Shown: in pieces, positions 23,786-32,385 of the stretch
Layout of the letters: every line of letters starts with the position of its first letter
Numbering within the stretch: the first letter of the stretch is position 1
IMG/VR virus record: IMGVR_UViG_3300034402_000018
Location: 1 to 63,082 of that record
Direction: 5' to 3' (one strand)
Source: a virus
Length of the DNA: 63,082 nt
Position numbers and translations under genes: made by a program
Notes under the pieces: model-generated
Databases searched by the model: none
What the model was told of the DNA's origin: nothing
Seen by the model: the letters and a program-made list of their open reading frames with translations, nothing else

Positions 23786-24397
23786 CTAGGCCGCTATTTG
23801 TAACAATGCAGGTTCTAAGTTTCTATCAGGGCGATACCAAAGTGGAATTTGCCATTCGGCGCTTGGCCAATGTGCTCTAATTTCCATCACGCGCCGCCAC
23901 ATGCGAGCGCCGTCGAAGTCGGTGGGGTCCGACTTGCGTCCTCGCGGGAGGGCTACCTCACGGTGATAGCGCACCCAGTAATCGAAGATGTGGAAGCGGG
24001 CCGTATCGTAGGCGATCGACTGGGCCACAGCCTCGTATTGCAGATCAGTAATGTTGTTGACGCCGTGCTTGTGCTCGACCTCATAGCCGATCGAGAAGTT
24101 GTTCCAGTCGCTGCGCCCGCCAAAGCCGCTGACGCCCGCGTGCCAGGCCCTGTCCCACTCATTCACCATCTTGATGATTACGCCGTCGCGCCGGATCAGT
24201 TTGTGGATCGACACCCCGTGGCAGCAGACCATCCACGGCTCAGAGTCGAGGCCCTCGGTGGTGTGGAGCAAGATCGCACCGCGACCGTCGACGATGTCCT
24301 GCAGACCACGCCTGCGGGCGTCATAGACACCGCCATCGCCCTTCTTGAGCTGCCTCCTGGTGAGGTGCGTTCTATCCTTTACAATCACTCCGTTCAC
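23786..24397 (-). CDS. N-acetylmuramoyl-L-alanine amidase (endolysin)
   Basis: 203 residues. ILLHTTEG, AWHAGVSGFGG, NNFSIGYEVEHKHG and VRYHREVALPRGRKSDPTDFD are the amidase_2/PGRP core, with zinc ligands probably His in LHTT, His in RYHRE and Asp in DPTDFD. It would cut the amide between muramic acid and the stem peptide during lysis. No signal peptide is seen, so release would depend on a holin. It overlaps the spanin-like gene start by 4 nt. Confidence 0.82.
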   Translation of the reverse strand: MNGVIVKDRTHLTRRQLKKGDGGVYDARRRGLQDIVDGRGAILLHTTEGLDSEPWMVCCHGVSIHKLIRRDGVIIKMVNEWDRAWHAGVSGFGGRSDWNNFSIGYEVEHKHGVNNITDLQYEAVAQSIAYDTARFHIFDYWVRYHREVALPRGRKSDPTDFDGARMWRRVMEIRAHWPSAEWQIPLWYRPDRNLEPALLQIAA

Positions 24398-24828
24398 TGG
24401 CTCTCCTCCTCGGCCTGGGTCTTCGTTTGCTTATCCGCGTCAATGCCCATCTCGGTCATACCGGGTACCCGCTTGCGCCAGCCGGGGCCGAGCTCCCGGT
24501 TCAATGTCTGCAGAAAAAACTTCGCTTCGTGCTGCCAGGACCCTATTATCTTGTTCAGATACTCAACTTCGCGATCGTGGTCGGCTTTTTCACCCTCCAG
24601 CAGCACGATTTTGACGGCATCTTCCTGGCGAGCTTTGCGACACTCATCAAGTTCCTTGCGTTGAGCTGCCACATCTTCCCGCAGGCCCTTGTAATATGCC
24701 TGCTCGTCCGTGGCCTGCGAGTCCGCAGAGCGCGTGCGTCGCCCCCAGATATTGCCTGCAATGTTGATAAGAGCTATCAACACGGTGGTAATTAACGCCG
24801 CGTAAGGCCCCCACTGGGAGACGTCCAC
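24394..24828 (-). CDS. Membrane-anchored coiled-coil protein, spanin- or holin-like
   Basis: 144 residues. One N-terminal transmembrane helix (YAALITTVLIALINIAGNIWG, about residues 9-29) is followed by a charged coiled coil (about 45-100) and a polar tail. This matches Rz-like spanins and class III-like holins. Four-nucleotide overlap with the amidase supports a lysis role. Confidence 0.6.
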   Translation of the reverse strand: MDVSQWGPYAALITTVLIALINIAGNIWGRRTRSADSQATDEQAYYKGLREDVAAQRKELDECRKARQEDAVKIVLLEGEKADHDREVEYLNKIIGSWQHEAKFFLQTLNRELGPGWRKRVPGMTEMGIDADKQTKTQAEEESQ

Positions 24829-25428
24829 TCACCTCGTCCTCCGACGACTAGCAATACGTTGCACTCTGCTTACCGCCACCGGGAGCTCAGCGCCGATCAG
24901 CTTCCAGTAGGCGATCGAGCAGACGGCAGTGAAGGCCGCGTAAGGGAGCGCAGCTACTTTCTGGGCACCGAGAAACCCTATCAACACGGCAACACCCCCC
25001 CAGAAGGGAGCGGCGATAAGACTCGTAGAGACCCGCATCCAGCGAATAGACCACAGCGCGCCTATTACCTGCACCAGGCCTATCACTGTAATGACGTTTC
25101 CCCACACCGCCCGGCTGCCCATCAGAGCAAACATGGTGGTCATAACCATTGACCCCGCGGTGTCTGAGGGCGCTCTGTCCAGGATATTGAGACCCCAGCC
25201 GACCGCGAGTAAACCCGCCAAGCACTCCGCGATGCGCATGGGCCCTCGGAAAAGGTCGACCGGCTGTTTGACGAGGTTCCGTAGAACGTACTCGGCCCTG
25301 AGCCTGGCTACTCGAAGCCACACCGGCACCCACACTCTCAGCTTCCCTCGCAAAACATCCCACCTGGAGCGTGGGGGTAACACAAAAGTCGTCCTCTGGA
25401 AGCGATAAAGCCTTCCTGTTTTTATCAA
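24829..25428 (-). CDS. Multi-pass membrane protein, holin candidate
   Basis: 199 residues from TTG 25428. After a basic N-terminus (about 60 residues) come several hydrophobic helices (CLAGLLAVGWGLNIL, MVMTTMFALMGSRAVWG, VITVIGLVQVIGALWSI, FWGGVAVLIGFLGAQKVAALPYAAFTAVCSIAYW), and a basic tail. Four or five membrane passes fit a holin-like channel protein. It directly precedes the spanin-like and amidase genes and is the first gene after promoter 25468-25496. Confidence 0.55.
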   Translation of the reverse strand: MIKTGRLYRFQRTTFVLPPRSRWDVLRGKLRVWVPVWLRVARLRAEYVLRNLVKQPVDLFRGPMRIAECLAGLLAVGWGLNILDRAPSDTAGSMVMTTMFALMGSRAVWGNVITVIGLVQVIGALWSIRWMRVSTSLIAAPFWGGVAVLIGFLGAQKVAALPYAAFTAVCSIAYWKLIGAELPVAVSRVQRIASRRRTR

Positions 25429-25467
25429 TAACGTGCCCTCTATCTAGCGTATTCACCTGTTACCTTA

Positions 25468-25496
25468 AGTATACCATGATGGCATAAAAACGACGT
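25468..25496 (-). promoter_or_regulatory. Leftward promoter (motif copy 1), lysis region
   Basis: Reading leftward: ACGTCG (25496-25491), 17-nt spacer (TTTTTATGCCATCATGG), then TATACT (25473-25468) preceded by TGG, an extended -10. The copy at 62122-62150 has the same GTCG box, the same 17-nt spacing, and a TATATT -10. The lysis gene starts at 25428, about 35 nt after the likely start. Confidence 0.6.
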
Positions 25497-25513
25497 GGCG
25501 TTTTGCACATGCC

Positions 25514-25542
25514 TCGTATGGCGCTGTACGGCACCGTATGGC
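25514..25542. repeat. Three GTA(C/T)GGC sites with 10-bp periodicity
   Basis: CGTATGGC (25515-25522), TGTACGGC (25525-25532) and CGTATGGC (25535-25542) repeat every 10 bp, so they sit on one face of the helix. They lie upstream of promoter 25468-25496. Related GCCGTACGGC sites occur at 18768-18800. Consistent with a regulator-binding array. Confidence 0.45.
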
Positions 25543-25591
25543 TTCGTCGTAAATATGCATAGCTCTACACACCGATGCTCGGATCTTTGAC

Positions 25592-25846
25592 CTACCGGCC
25601 CACAGGCCCCGGCTCCTTGCCACCCGGCAGGTACTTTACCGACAATGCGGCCACACCGCTATCGAATGCCGCCCTCTCGAGTGTTACCACCCAGTCGCCC
25701 AGTCGGAACATGTGCAAGAAGGCGTGATGCGCCTCGTTCCCCTTATCCAGCGTTTGTTCAACGATCGGCTTGCCGCCCTTTGCCGGCACCCTGGTAACGA
25801 TCGTGAGGTTGCCTTCTACGGTCCTGGGTTGAATGTGATCCGCCAT
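25592..25846 (-). CDS. Hypothetical protein, 84 residues
   Basis: Starts at ATG 25846 after AGGAGG. Beta-rich with a helix (HHAFLHMFRLGDWVVTLERAAFDS), ending glycine/proline rich. It is a separate leftward unit upstream of the repeat array and may be virion or lysis related. Confidence 0.5.
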   Translation of the reverse strand: MADHIQPRTVEGNLTIVTRVPAKGGKPIVEQTLDKGNEAHHAFLHMFRLGDWVVTLERAAFDSGVAALSVKYLPGGKEPGPVGR

Positions 25847-25870
25847 TTGATACCTCCTAAATCTAGTGTT

Positions 25871-26788
25871 CTATGATAAAAGCCCTAGTGCCCTGAGCGC
25901 GTCGTATGCTTTTTGGAGCATGGCTTGCTCGGTAGCCGTATAAGAGCTGCCCGCCTTCGCGGCCCCTCCAGCTTGCTGGCCTATTGAAGGGACCCCAAAG
26001 AGACCCACTGTGCCGTTCGCGTTCAACTCACCCCCTACATTTGCATCGCCTCCCAGCAACAGGTCCCCTGATACCACAGCTTGACCCAAAGTAGCGGTGC
26101 CTGCCGCAAACCCACCTACGGCATCGCGCCTCATCAGCGTAGAAACGGTGGGTGCATCCGTAGCAGCGTCGAGCATCGCCTTGTCTGCCGTGGACATGGA
26201 CCCGGGCGTGAATATAGTTGCCGGCTCTATGCCTAAAACAGGGACATCGGGCGTGCCTGTGTCCGTAAGAGGAGCCGTGACAGCAACCGAAGCCACTCCT
26301 TCATCAACCCCCTCGGACACCTCTACAACTCGCCCGTACACATCAACCGTGACCGTAGCATTTTCGTAAGTGCCCTCTACCACGCCTGACGCCGACATGC
26401 CTATGCGGGAGACAGCCCCCAGCGTCACGATGTCTATCGGCCCAAGAGCTTGCAGCTCGGTGAGGTAGGGCCCGGACTCCGGGGAGACTGTCTCCACCTC
26501 ACCGTCGGTGTGTATCACTGCCTCGTACTGGTGGAAAGAGCGGTCCACTATCTCGGTCACCAGGTAGGTGGCGCCCAGGGGCGAGGTAGTGGGGTCATCG
26601 TTGGCGGGCAGGTTGAAGCGAGCGGTGCCCGTCTCGTCCAGGCTCTCCGACCAGGTGTCGATCGGCTGGACGTCCCCGGTCTTCGTGTCCCGCATCTCCC
26701 GTACCAGCCGGTACGCGAGGTAGCCCGACGACGGGGAGCCGTCGGGCTTGATCTTCGTTACGGGGATGTGAACGGTGGTGAACGGCAT
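25871..26788 (-). CDS. Tail fibre-like protein
   Basis: 305 residues. The N-terminal ~110 residues are a beta domain (VTKIKPDGSPSSGYLAYRLV...). Later, VEGTYENATVTVDVYGRVVEVSEG, GSMSTADKAMLDAA and glycine-rich GGDANVGGELNANGTVGLFG are hallmarks of phage tail fibre/receptor-binding shafts. The C-terminal helix (TATEQAMLQKAYDALRALG) may trimerise. It follows the tail-tip genes and probably contributes to host adsorption. Confidence 0.7.
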   Translation of the reverse strand: MPFTTVHIPVTKIKPDGSPSSGYLAYRLVREMRDTKTGDVQPIDTWSESLDETGTARFNLPANDDPTTSPLGATYLVTEIVDRSFHQYEAVIHTDGEVETVSPESGPYLTELQALGPIDIVTLGAVSRIGMSASGVVEGTYENATVTVDVYGRVVEVSEGVDEGVASVAVTAPLTDTGTPDVPVLGIEPATIFTPGSMSTADKAMLDAATDAPTVSTLMRRDAVGGFAAGTATLGQAVVSGDLLLGGDANVGGELNANGTVGLFGVPSIGQQAGGAAKAGSSYTATEQAMLQKAYDALRALGLLS

Positions 26789-26790
26789 GG

Positions 26791-27201
26791 CTAGTTGTGC
26801 GTGATTATCCAGGCGCCGGCAGCTATGGTAAGCGAGCCGCCACTCAATACCTCCCGCACGTCATTGGCATCGCCACGCCACCTGAGATTGCCGCCGGTCG
26901 GCGCGTCGTATAGGCCGCCCCCGGTTACTACCCCCCAGTTTGACGATGCGGGTCCAAAAGATATGGGCAGGGCATTGGACTTGACACCCCCCGGCGCTAT
27001 CAAGGGGAAGTTGATCAGGTTGTTGGCGATAGCCACCCGCGCGTAGCCGCCGCCGCTCACCTCTACCCCGCCCGTGCCGTCGTCGAAGGGCGTTGTAAGG
27101 AACAGCGCCGCGTAATAGGTGCCCACGGGCGTGTAGGCCACCCCTCCGAACTGCATATTCGAAATCTTGGCCTCTTCAAAATCTGTCATACTACCAGGCA
27201 T
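26791..27201 (-). CDS. Tail-tip accessory protein, paralogue group A
   Basis: 136 residues. YYAALFLTTPFDDGTGGVEVSGGGYARVAIANN ... FGPASSNWGVVTGGGLYDAPTGGNLRWRGDA is a recurrent phage family (short beta proteins with a GGGYARV core). Two more copies lie at 31976 and 32386, so the phage has three related tail-tip proteins. Start at ATG 27201 after GGAG. Confidence 0.6.
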   Translation of the reverse strand: MPGSMTDFEEAKISNMQFGGVAYTPVGTYYAALFLTTPFDDGTGGVEVSGGGYARVAIANNLINFPLIAPGGVKSNALPISFGPASSNWGVVTGGGLYDAPTGGNLRWRGDANDVREVLSGGSLTIAAGAWIITHN

Positions 27202-27217
27202 TTGTTTCTCCTTCTAA

Positions 27218-27529
27218 CTAGGGCAGCACCGGCAGCCCATCTATCCCCCTGACGGGGGAGTCTCCTAACGGCGTTATCCGTGTGACCCACTTCATGCGGG
27301 TCTCCGGCATCAGCAATATCTGCGGCTCGGCGTCCGACACGATGCGTGTGAGCACCAGGCCGGACGGTGTGGAGGCCACCTCGGCGAGCGTTGGCCGCCC
27401 GATACGCTCCATGTTGGGCGCGCACGGCACACACGACGTGCCATGTCCGTTGCGCACGATGACATGGTGGTCGTCGTACTTCTCGATGCACGAGAGTATC
27501 CTCGTGCCTGACATACCTCTCCTAGACAT
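27218..27529 (-). CDS. Hypothetical protein, 103 residues
   Basis: Starts MSRRGMSGTRILS at 27529, inside the end of the upstream gene, with AAAGGA just before. Contains CVPC and is beta rich. Between fibre-type genes; probably virion related, function unknown. Confidence 0.5.
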   Translation of the reverse strand: MSRRGMSGTRILSCIEKYDDHHVIVRNGHGTSCVPCAPNMERIGRPTLAEVASTPSGLVLTRIVSDAEPQILLMPETRMKWVTRITPLGDSPVRGIDGLPVLP

Positions 27530-27734
27530 ACCTTTTCCTTTCGGCTGCAAGCACCTCACCGACATCGACCCACTGCGCTGCGTTTTCCGGCTTGCACAAA
27601 TCACACATGCAATTGTGATAGTGGATCGTTACCCCCTCCGGATGTGCCAGGGCGCATAGATCGCACGAGCACTCCGGATCCGGGTAAGGCATCGGGTGAA
27701 CGCCGCCTTTTAGTTTGTTTACCTTGCCGATCAT
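27522..27734 (-). CDS. Small zinc-knuckle protein
   Basis: 70 residues with CSCDLC (about 22-27) and CMCDLC (about 42-47), each with CxxC or CxCxxC, enough to hold zinc. Sits between the fibre-type genes and the large tail protein. Function unknown. Confidence 0.5.
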   Translation of the reverse strand: MIGKVNKLKGGVHPMPYPDPECSCDLCALAHPEGVTIHYHNCMCDLCKPENAAQWVDVGEVLAAERKRYV

Positions 27735-27744
27735 CTGGCTCCTC

Positions 27745-30700
27745 CTAAACTAGATAAGGTTTATCCACCGACACCTGCGCCATCTCGGTCACCAGCTCCT
27801 GGGTATTCCACCACGTGGTAATGCGAGTAGAGCGCCACTTGCCCCGAAGCTCAGGCGGGGGGTCCCGGTACTCGATAATCAGGTCGGGCCGCACGTAAGG
27901 GAAGGCGTCCATCAAGGTGACCAGGGCGCGGGCCCCCATCCACTCACGCTGCAGGGCCCTGTGAACGATCCCCTTGGCATACATCATGGCCTGCCCGTGC
28001 TGCGACGGCAGGCCCGCCGCCACCGACACCGACTGGGTGACCGTGCCCGCGCCGTCAGGCCAGGGAGCGACGCGCCCCGATGCGGTGTTGGGCCGCGCTT
28101 CCACGTTGTCCACCACCGTCACCACATTGCCCGCCCGGCCCCAATCATCCTCCTGCATCTGTATGGGCAGGGAGATCGCATAACGTGGGTCGATCTCCAT
28201 ATCTACCTCGGCGTTTCTGGTCGGGGGTAGAGACGCGCGCAGCACGCCACCCGCCCAGAAGTCGTACCACCAGGTGAGGCCCAGGTCCCCCCACATACGC
28301 TGCACGTCCTGCATCAGGTCCACGTCCTCGCCCGTCTCGTTCACGGTGAAGTGGGGCGGGGTGATGCCCAGGCGTGGCACCTGCAGCTTGAACTGGTCGA
28401 GGCCCAGCATGTGGCACCACACGTAGTAAGCAATGTAGTCATCGTTGTGCATCGACATGCCGAGCTTGGCGTCCCACGGCAAATTGGGGTCGGCGGCGTA
28501 TACCTTGTCGCGCATCATCACCAGCTGCCACTCGCGCACCCTCTCCTCCGGCGTTTTGTACTCGTCCCGGTATTCGCGCCCCCTCGGCCAAGGGAGGCCC
28601 ATGAACCCCTGCGTCTGGTAGGAGCGCGTCATGGCCCGCAGCGGGCTGAAGAGGCGCATGGTGATGATCGGCCCCTCCTCTGAGCGCAGAGGCTGGCCGG
28701 TATCCGCGGTGCCGAAGAAGGGGCAGGTCCAGGCGCCCCAGCCTCCAATATCGAGGAACTCCAGGCCCCCAAGCCCCGTCTTGTCGCGCCAGCCCCCCTT
28801 CACCCAGATCATGGCGTTGTGACCTTTTACGTCGCCGTACAGGGACGTGTGGTTGTAGTTATCGACGTCGAGGAGCTTGATCTCGGCCTGGTCCGGCCCG
28901 CCGTCGACGCCCCAGTCGGCTCTGCCCTCGAAAGCCGTGAAGACGTCCTGCCAGGGGTAGCCGTAGGTGAGGCGGTGAACGCGCTTCTGTCGCCGGTCGA
29001 CGTAGAAGACATCCAATCCGCCCGACAGGCGCGGCACGAAGGCACCCTGGCCAACGGGCATGCAGGCCTCCATGGTAGCGCGCCCGGTCACCTTGAGCGG
29101 TCCCACCCACATGGTGGTCTGCTGGGCGATCGCCGGCTGCACACCCGAGTGGCCGATGAAGAAGCGCCTGGGCCACCGGCCATTGCGAGGCTGCTCCCAG
29201 TACTTCTCAGTGGGGTGGGGCATATACCGGTTCTGCGTGGGGTGAGCGTCGCTACCCCCTATATCGACGTACTCACGCTCGTCGAGCAGCCCCGTCTCGC
29301 GGTTGATATACCCCTTGTAAGGTATGAAAGGTAGCCACGCTTCCGCCCTCGAGCGCCTCCAGTAGAGGCGAAACATATCGTCCGCGGGCGTGTACGTCAG
29401 CCGGAAAAGGTAAGGCTTCGCCGAGTTATCCGCACGGCGCTCGAAACCCTCGAACGCCCAGGGTATGGGGTGCTGGAAATACTCATCGGCATCGCCGCCG
29501 TGCCCCACCGGCAGGCGGGCGTTGGCGATACGCTTGTCGTTGAGGATGGGTTTACAGAAAGTCACCCGCATGCCGCGGGCTATATCGTGCGGGTGGGGCA
29601 AGCGGTCGGGCAGGTAGGCGTCGTTACCCGCATGTGCATCCAGGCGGAAGATCGGGGTCTCGGGGTTCGCCGGGTCGTCTATCACGAACCAGATGTTGTG
29701 GTAGGCCATCAACGGCTTGCTGAAGCGCACGGAGAACTCGGCCTCCATCGGCACGCCGGGGGTGAAGGGCGGGAAGGCCTTAGACTCGTCTTCGGTAGAG
29801 CGGGTCCACCAGTGCCCGAAGGAGTCGACCTGGTCATGTTTGTCGGGGTCGCTCTCGTCGGGCGGGTCCCCTTTGGAATCTATGCGCACCGACCGCCCGA
29901 ACTCGGGATCGAACCCGTACTGGAGGCGCGTGGAGGGGGTCTTTATCCCCAGCCAGGTCTCGCGATCGTTGAGAGGCTGAACCTCATCACCGTTTTGGTC
30001 CAGCCGTACATTCCAGTCCTCTCGCCACTCCGAATTGTACGGCCCCGCAGGGTCGGGCTTGGCGTCGAATATCCCCCACTTCGAGCCGTTGAAGGGCACC
30101 AGCTTGTTCTCCACCGTCCAGGTGAAGGGCCTGGTGGAGGCGTCGAATACAGAGTGCTTGAGGCGGGAGGTGCCGGTGGTACGCAGCGAATAGAGGATCA
30201 CCCGCCGCCCCTTTGGAAAGTGCCCGAACTCGTTGTTACCGCCCGCGCGCCCGATCGACAGCCACTCGACAGCGTTGGTCGACCCCAGGTCCAGACCGAT
30301 AGACTTTGTCTCCGTATAGATGCCGGTGGGGTCTTCGTTGAGCAACTTATGGCCCACCTGGAATTTGAGCTCGTCCGCTATGTTCTGCGGGGTCGCAGAA
30401 CGGTTGACGTGCGCCACTGCCAGGTTCCAGTAGCCACCCGCGGCGCTGATATCGTACACCTTCTCATAGGGCAGCCAGTTGAGGTCTATGCCCGACACCA
30501 CGCCAGAGGCGTCCCACTCGAAGCCGCGCGGCCTCCAGTCCGCCGGGGATTGAGAGGTTGCGTGCCAGCGCAGCAGGTGGTCGGTGTAGTGCTTGTAGAA
30601 GAGGAATATGCGCCCGTCCGGGTGTGCAACGAGCTTCGGCTGCATGTGGGTATAATCCCCCACCCACACCTTTTGCCAGGTTACGCCGCGGTCCAAAGAA

Positions 30701-31974
30701 ACGTAGAGAAAGGTCAGCCAGGAGTTCGAGCCGTCTTGCACGCGGGTCGCCAGGATCAGCGCGGTCTCGCGGTCCATATCCGCGGCCCCGGCCCCCGTGA
30801 TTGGGTCGTAACCCGCCACCATGCTTAACGTATGGACCGGCCGGCGCCCATTGTTGAACACCATGCGGGGGCGCCCGTACGCCTCTGCCCCACCCTGCAG
30901 ACGAAACTCTACCTTATTGGCGAAGCCTTTGTTGGTGCCTATGCTCTTGACGGTGGCCATCGCGTAGCGCATGTCGCCCATGCGGCACATGGCGAGCGCA
31001 TCGGGGCCGCGGTGCTCGGGCCCAGGATCGCCTATAATATCCCCCTCGATGTCAGGGCCGTCAGGTATATCCGCGTCTGTGTCGTCGTCCTCCATGTACT
31101 GGCGGCGCGGGTTGTGCGACCAGCCGGGCCGGAGCACGTTGGGGGCGATCTCCACGTATACCCCCGAGCGACGCAGTGGGTGGTTGCCTATATCTATATT
31201 CTCGTTCGCCGGCACTATACGCGCGGGGATAGAGGCGCCTTGCGTCCGCGTCTCGCCGGGATCGAGGCCTTCAGGCAGGGCAGGGTACGTGACCGTGAGA
31301 TCCAGGTCCACCTGGTCGTCGCCCCGCCCCTTGCGCTTGAAGGTGATGGGTAGGAGCTGGGTATTGAGATAGAGGTCCACCGAGGAGCCGCCGTCGAAAG
31401 TGAACGACAGGAGATTGTGAGTAGTGAAGGAGAGGAGCATCTTGGTCTCCCCGCCCATCTCCAGCTCCAGGGGGTAGTCGTGCATCTCCTCCATGTCGAT
31501 ATCTACCGAGGAGCCGCCGTCGAAGGTGAACGACGTTGACTCGGCGCCCAGCAGAAGGTCTACCGAGGAGCCGCCGTCGAAAGTAAATGACAGGGGCTGC
31601 ACGGACGTGAGATCCAGCGTCGAGCGAGACCCGCCGCCCCGCATATTGAACGACAGGTGGGAGAGATTGATGCGAATATCGCCCTCTCCCGTGACCCTTA
31701 TCTCGTAGTCCGACCCGGAGTCGTACGATGAAGAGAGCTTGAGGTCTATCGAGGAGCCGCCATCGAAAGCGAAGGAGAGTTGGATATAGGCCTCTCCCTT
31801 GGCGAAGCCGCCTATCTCTATGATGCCGCTGGAGCGCCCTTCGTTGGCGAAGGAAAGATCGAGAGATAGGCCGGACTCGCCCTTGGAGACGAGCTCCAAC
31901 GGCACGGCCCGGCCTATACCCGGAACGGGCGGGCCTTCGAGCTCAATAAATCCGGAAGAATACCCCTCGGCCAC
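27745..31974 (-). CDS. Large tail-tip protein with SFTFDGGSSVDL repeats and a sialidase-like Asp-box region
   Basis: 1409 residues from GTG 31974. Residues about 40-220 contain several copies of (L/T)SFTFDGGSSVDL plus degraded variants separated by 12-30 residues. Near residue 420, YVSLDRGVTWQKVW matches an Asp-box (SxDxGxTW) of sialidase-type propellers. The remainder includes YVWCHMLGL and a C-terminal STRITTWWNTQ segment like tail-hub proteins. Next to the small tail-tip genes and before the fibre, it probably forms the tip/central fibre. Enzyme activity is unproven. Confidence 0.6.
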   Translation of the reverse strand: MAEGYSSGFIELEGPPVPGIGRAVPLELVSKGESGLSLDLSFANEGRSSGIIEIGGFAKGEAYIQLSFAFDGGSSIDLKLSSSYDSGSDYEIRVTGEGDIRINLSHLSFNMRGGGSRSTLDLTSVQPLSFTFDGGSSVDLLLGAESTSFTFDGGSSVDIDMEEMHDYPLELEMGGETKMLLSFTTHNLLSFTFDGGSSVDLYLNTQLLPITFKRKGRGDDQVDLDLTVTYPALPEGLDPGETRTQGASIPARIVPANENIDIGNHPLRRSGVYVEIAPNVLRPGWSHNPRRQYMEDDDTDADIPDGPDIEGDIIGDPGPEHRGPDALAMCRMGDMRYAMATVKSIGTNKGFANKVEFRLQGGAEAYGRPRMVFNNGRRPVHTLSMVAGYDPITGAGAADMDRETALILATRVQDGSNSWLTFLYVSLDRGVTWQKVWVGDYTHMQPKLVAHPDGRIFLFYKHYTDHLLRWHATSQSPADWRPRGFEWDASGVVSGIDLNWLPYEKVYDISAAGGYWNLAVAHVNRSATPQNIADELKFQVGHKLLNEDPTGIYTETKSIGLDLGSTNAVEWLSIGRAGGNNEFGHFPKGRRVILYSLRTTGTSRLKHSVFDASTRPFTWTVENKLVPFNGSKWGIFDAKPDPAGPYNSEWREDWNVRLDQNGDEVQPLNDRETWLGIKTPSTRLQYGFDPEFGRSVRIDSKGDPPDESDPDKHDQVDSFGHWWTRSTEDESKAFPPFTPGVPMEAEFSVRFSKPLMAYHNIWFVIDDPANPETPIFRLDAHAGNDAYLPDRLPHPHDIARGMRVTFCKPILNDKRIANARLPVGHGGDADEYFQHPIPWAFEGFERRADNSAKPYLFRLTYTPADDMFRLYWRRSRAEAWLPFIPYKGYINRETGLLDEREYVDIGGSDAHPTQNRYMPHPTEKYWEQPRNGRWPRRFFIGHSGVQPAIAQQTTMWVGPLKVTGRATMEACMPVGQGAFVPRLSGGLDVFYVDRRQKRVHRLTYGYPWQDVFTAFEGRADWGVDGGPDQAEIKLLDVDNYNHTSLYGDVKGHNAMIWVKGGWRDKTGLGGLEFLDIGGWGAWTCPFFGTADTGQPLRSEEGPIITMRLFSPLRAMTRSYQTQGFMGLPWPRGREYRDEYKTPEERVREWQLVMMRDKVYAADPNLPWDAKLGMSMHNDDYIAYYVWCHMLGLDQFKLQVPRLGITPPHFTVNETGEDVDLMQDVQRMWGDLGLTWWYDFWAGGVLRASLPPTRNAEVDMEIDPRYAISLPIQMQEDDWGRAGNVVTVVDNVEARPNTASGRVAPWPDGAGTVTQSVSVAAGLPSQHGQAMMYAKGIVHRALQREWMGARALVTLMDAFPYVRPDLIIEYRDPPPELRGKWRSTRITTWWNTQELVTEMAQVSVDKPYLV
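31376..31780 (-). repeat. Repeat block encoding SFTFDGGSSVDL units
   Basis: Within the large tail-tip gene, at least four near-identical copies of a unit encoding TFDGGSSVDL occur (around 31376, 31505, 31560 and 31745, plus further degraded copies to 31960). The nucleotide copies share GAGGAGCCGCCGTCGAAAG on the plus strand. Expansion by duplication is likely. Confidence 0.6.
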
Positions 31975-31975
31975 T

Positions 31976-32377
31976 CTAATCGTACCTCGTGTAGATCGCT
32001 ATCGACCCCGGCGGAAAGTCGGGAGGCGCACCGGTGGCTATATGCAGCACCGCAGTCAAAGCCTGCCCGTAGACGAAAGCCTCTTCATCATCGTCGGATG
32101 ATGCATCCCAGAAACCGATGTGGGTAGCGTCGTACGGGCTCGTAGCCTCCGGGAAGAGAATGCGTACGTTGTTCGACACTCTCGGGTCTAGGGCATCGGG
32201 AAAAGAGTGGGTTACTTCAACGCGCGCGTAGCCGTGCCCGCTCACCTCATGGAGGCCGAGGCCACCGGGGTCGTCGGTGTGCAGCGACATCCAGATACGC
32301 GATATGCGCCGCGGTGCGGCGCCGTTGAAGAGGTAGTTGAGGTGGTCGATCCCCCTGACCCTTGATATTCCTGCCAT
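31976..32377 (-). CDS. Tail-tip accessory protein, paralogue group B
   Basis: 133 residues; start ATG 32377 after AGGAGG (the frame is open further upstream but lacks a site). WMSLHTDDPG ... GHGYARVEVTHSF ... ATHIGFWDASSD matches the 26791 and 32386 proteins. Probably a tail-tip component of unknown detail. Confidence 0.55.
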   Translation of the reverse strand: MAGISRVRGIDHLNYLFNGAAPRRISRIWMSLHTDDPGGLGLHEVSGHGYARVEVTHSFPDALDPRVSNNVRILFPEATSPYDATHIGFWDASSDDDEEAFVYGQALTAVLHIATGAPPDFPPGSIAIYTRYD

Positions 32378-32385
32378 GTTGCCTC

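Noticed and set aside
29470-30828. Rightward frames opposite the large tail-tip gene
   Set aside because: Mirror frames without a ribosome site or domain match; the leftward gene carries the repeats and Asp-box.
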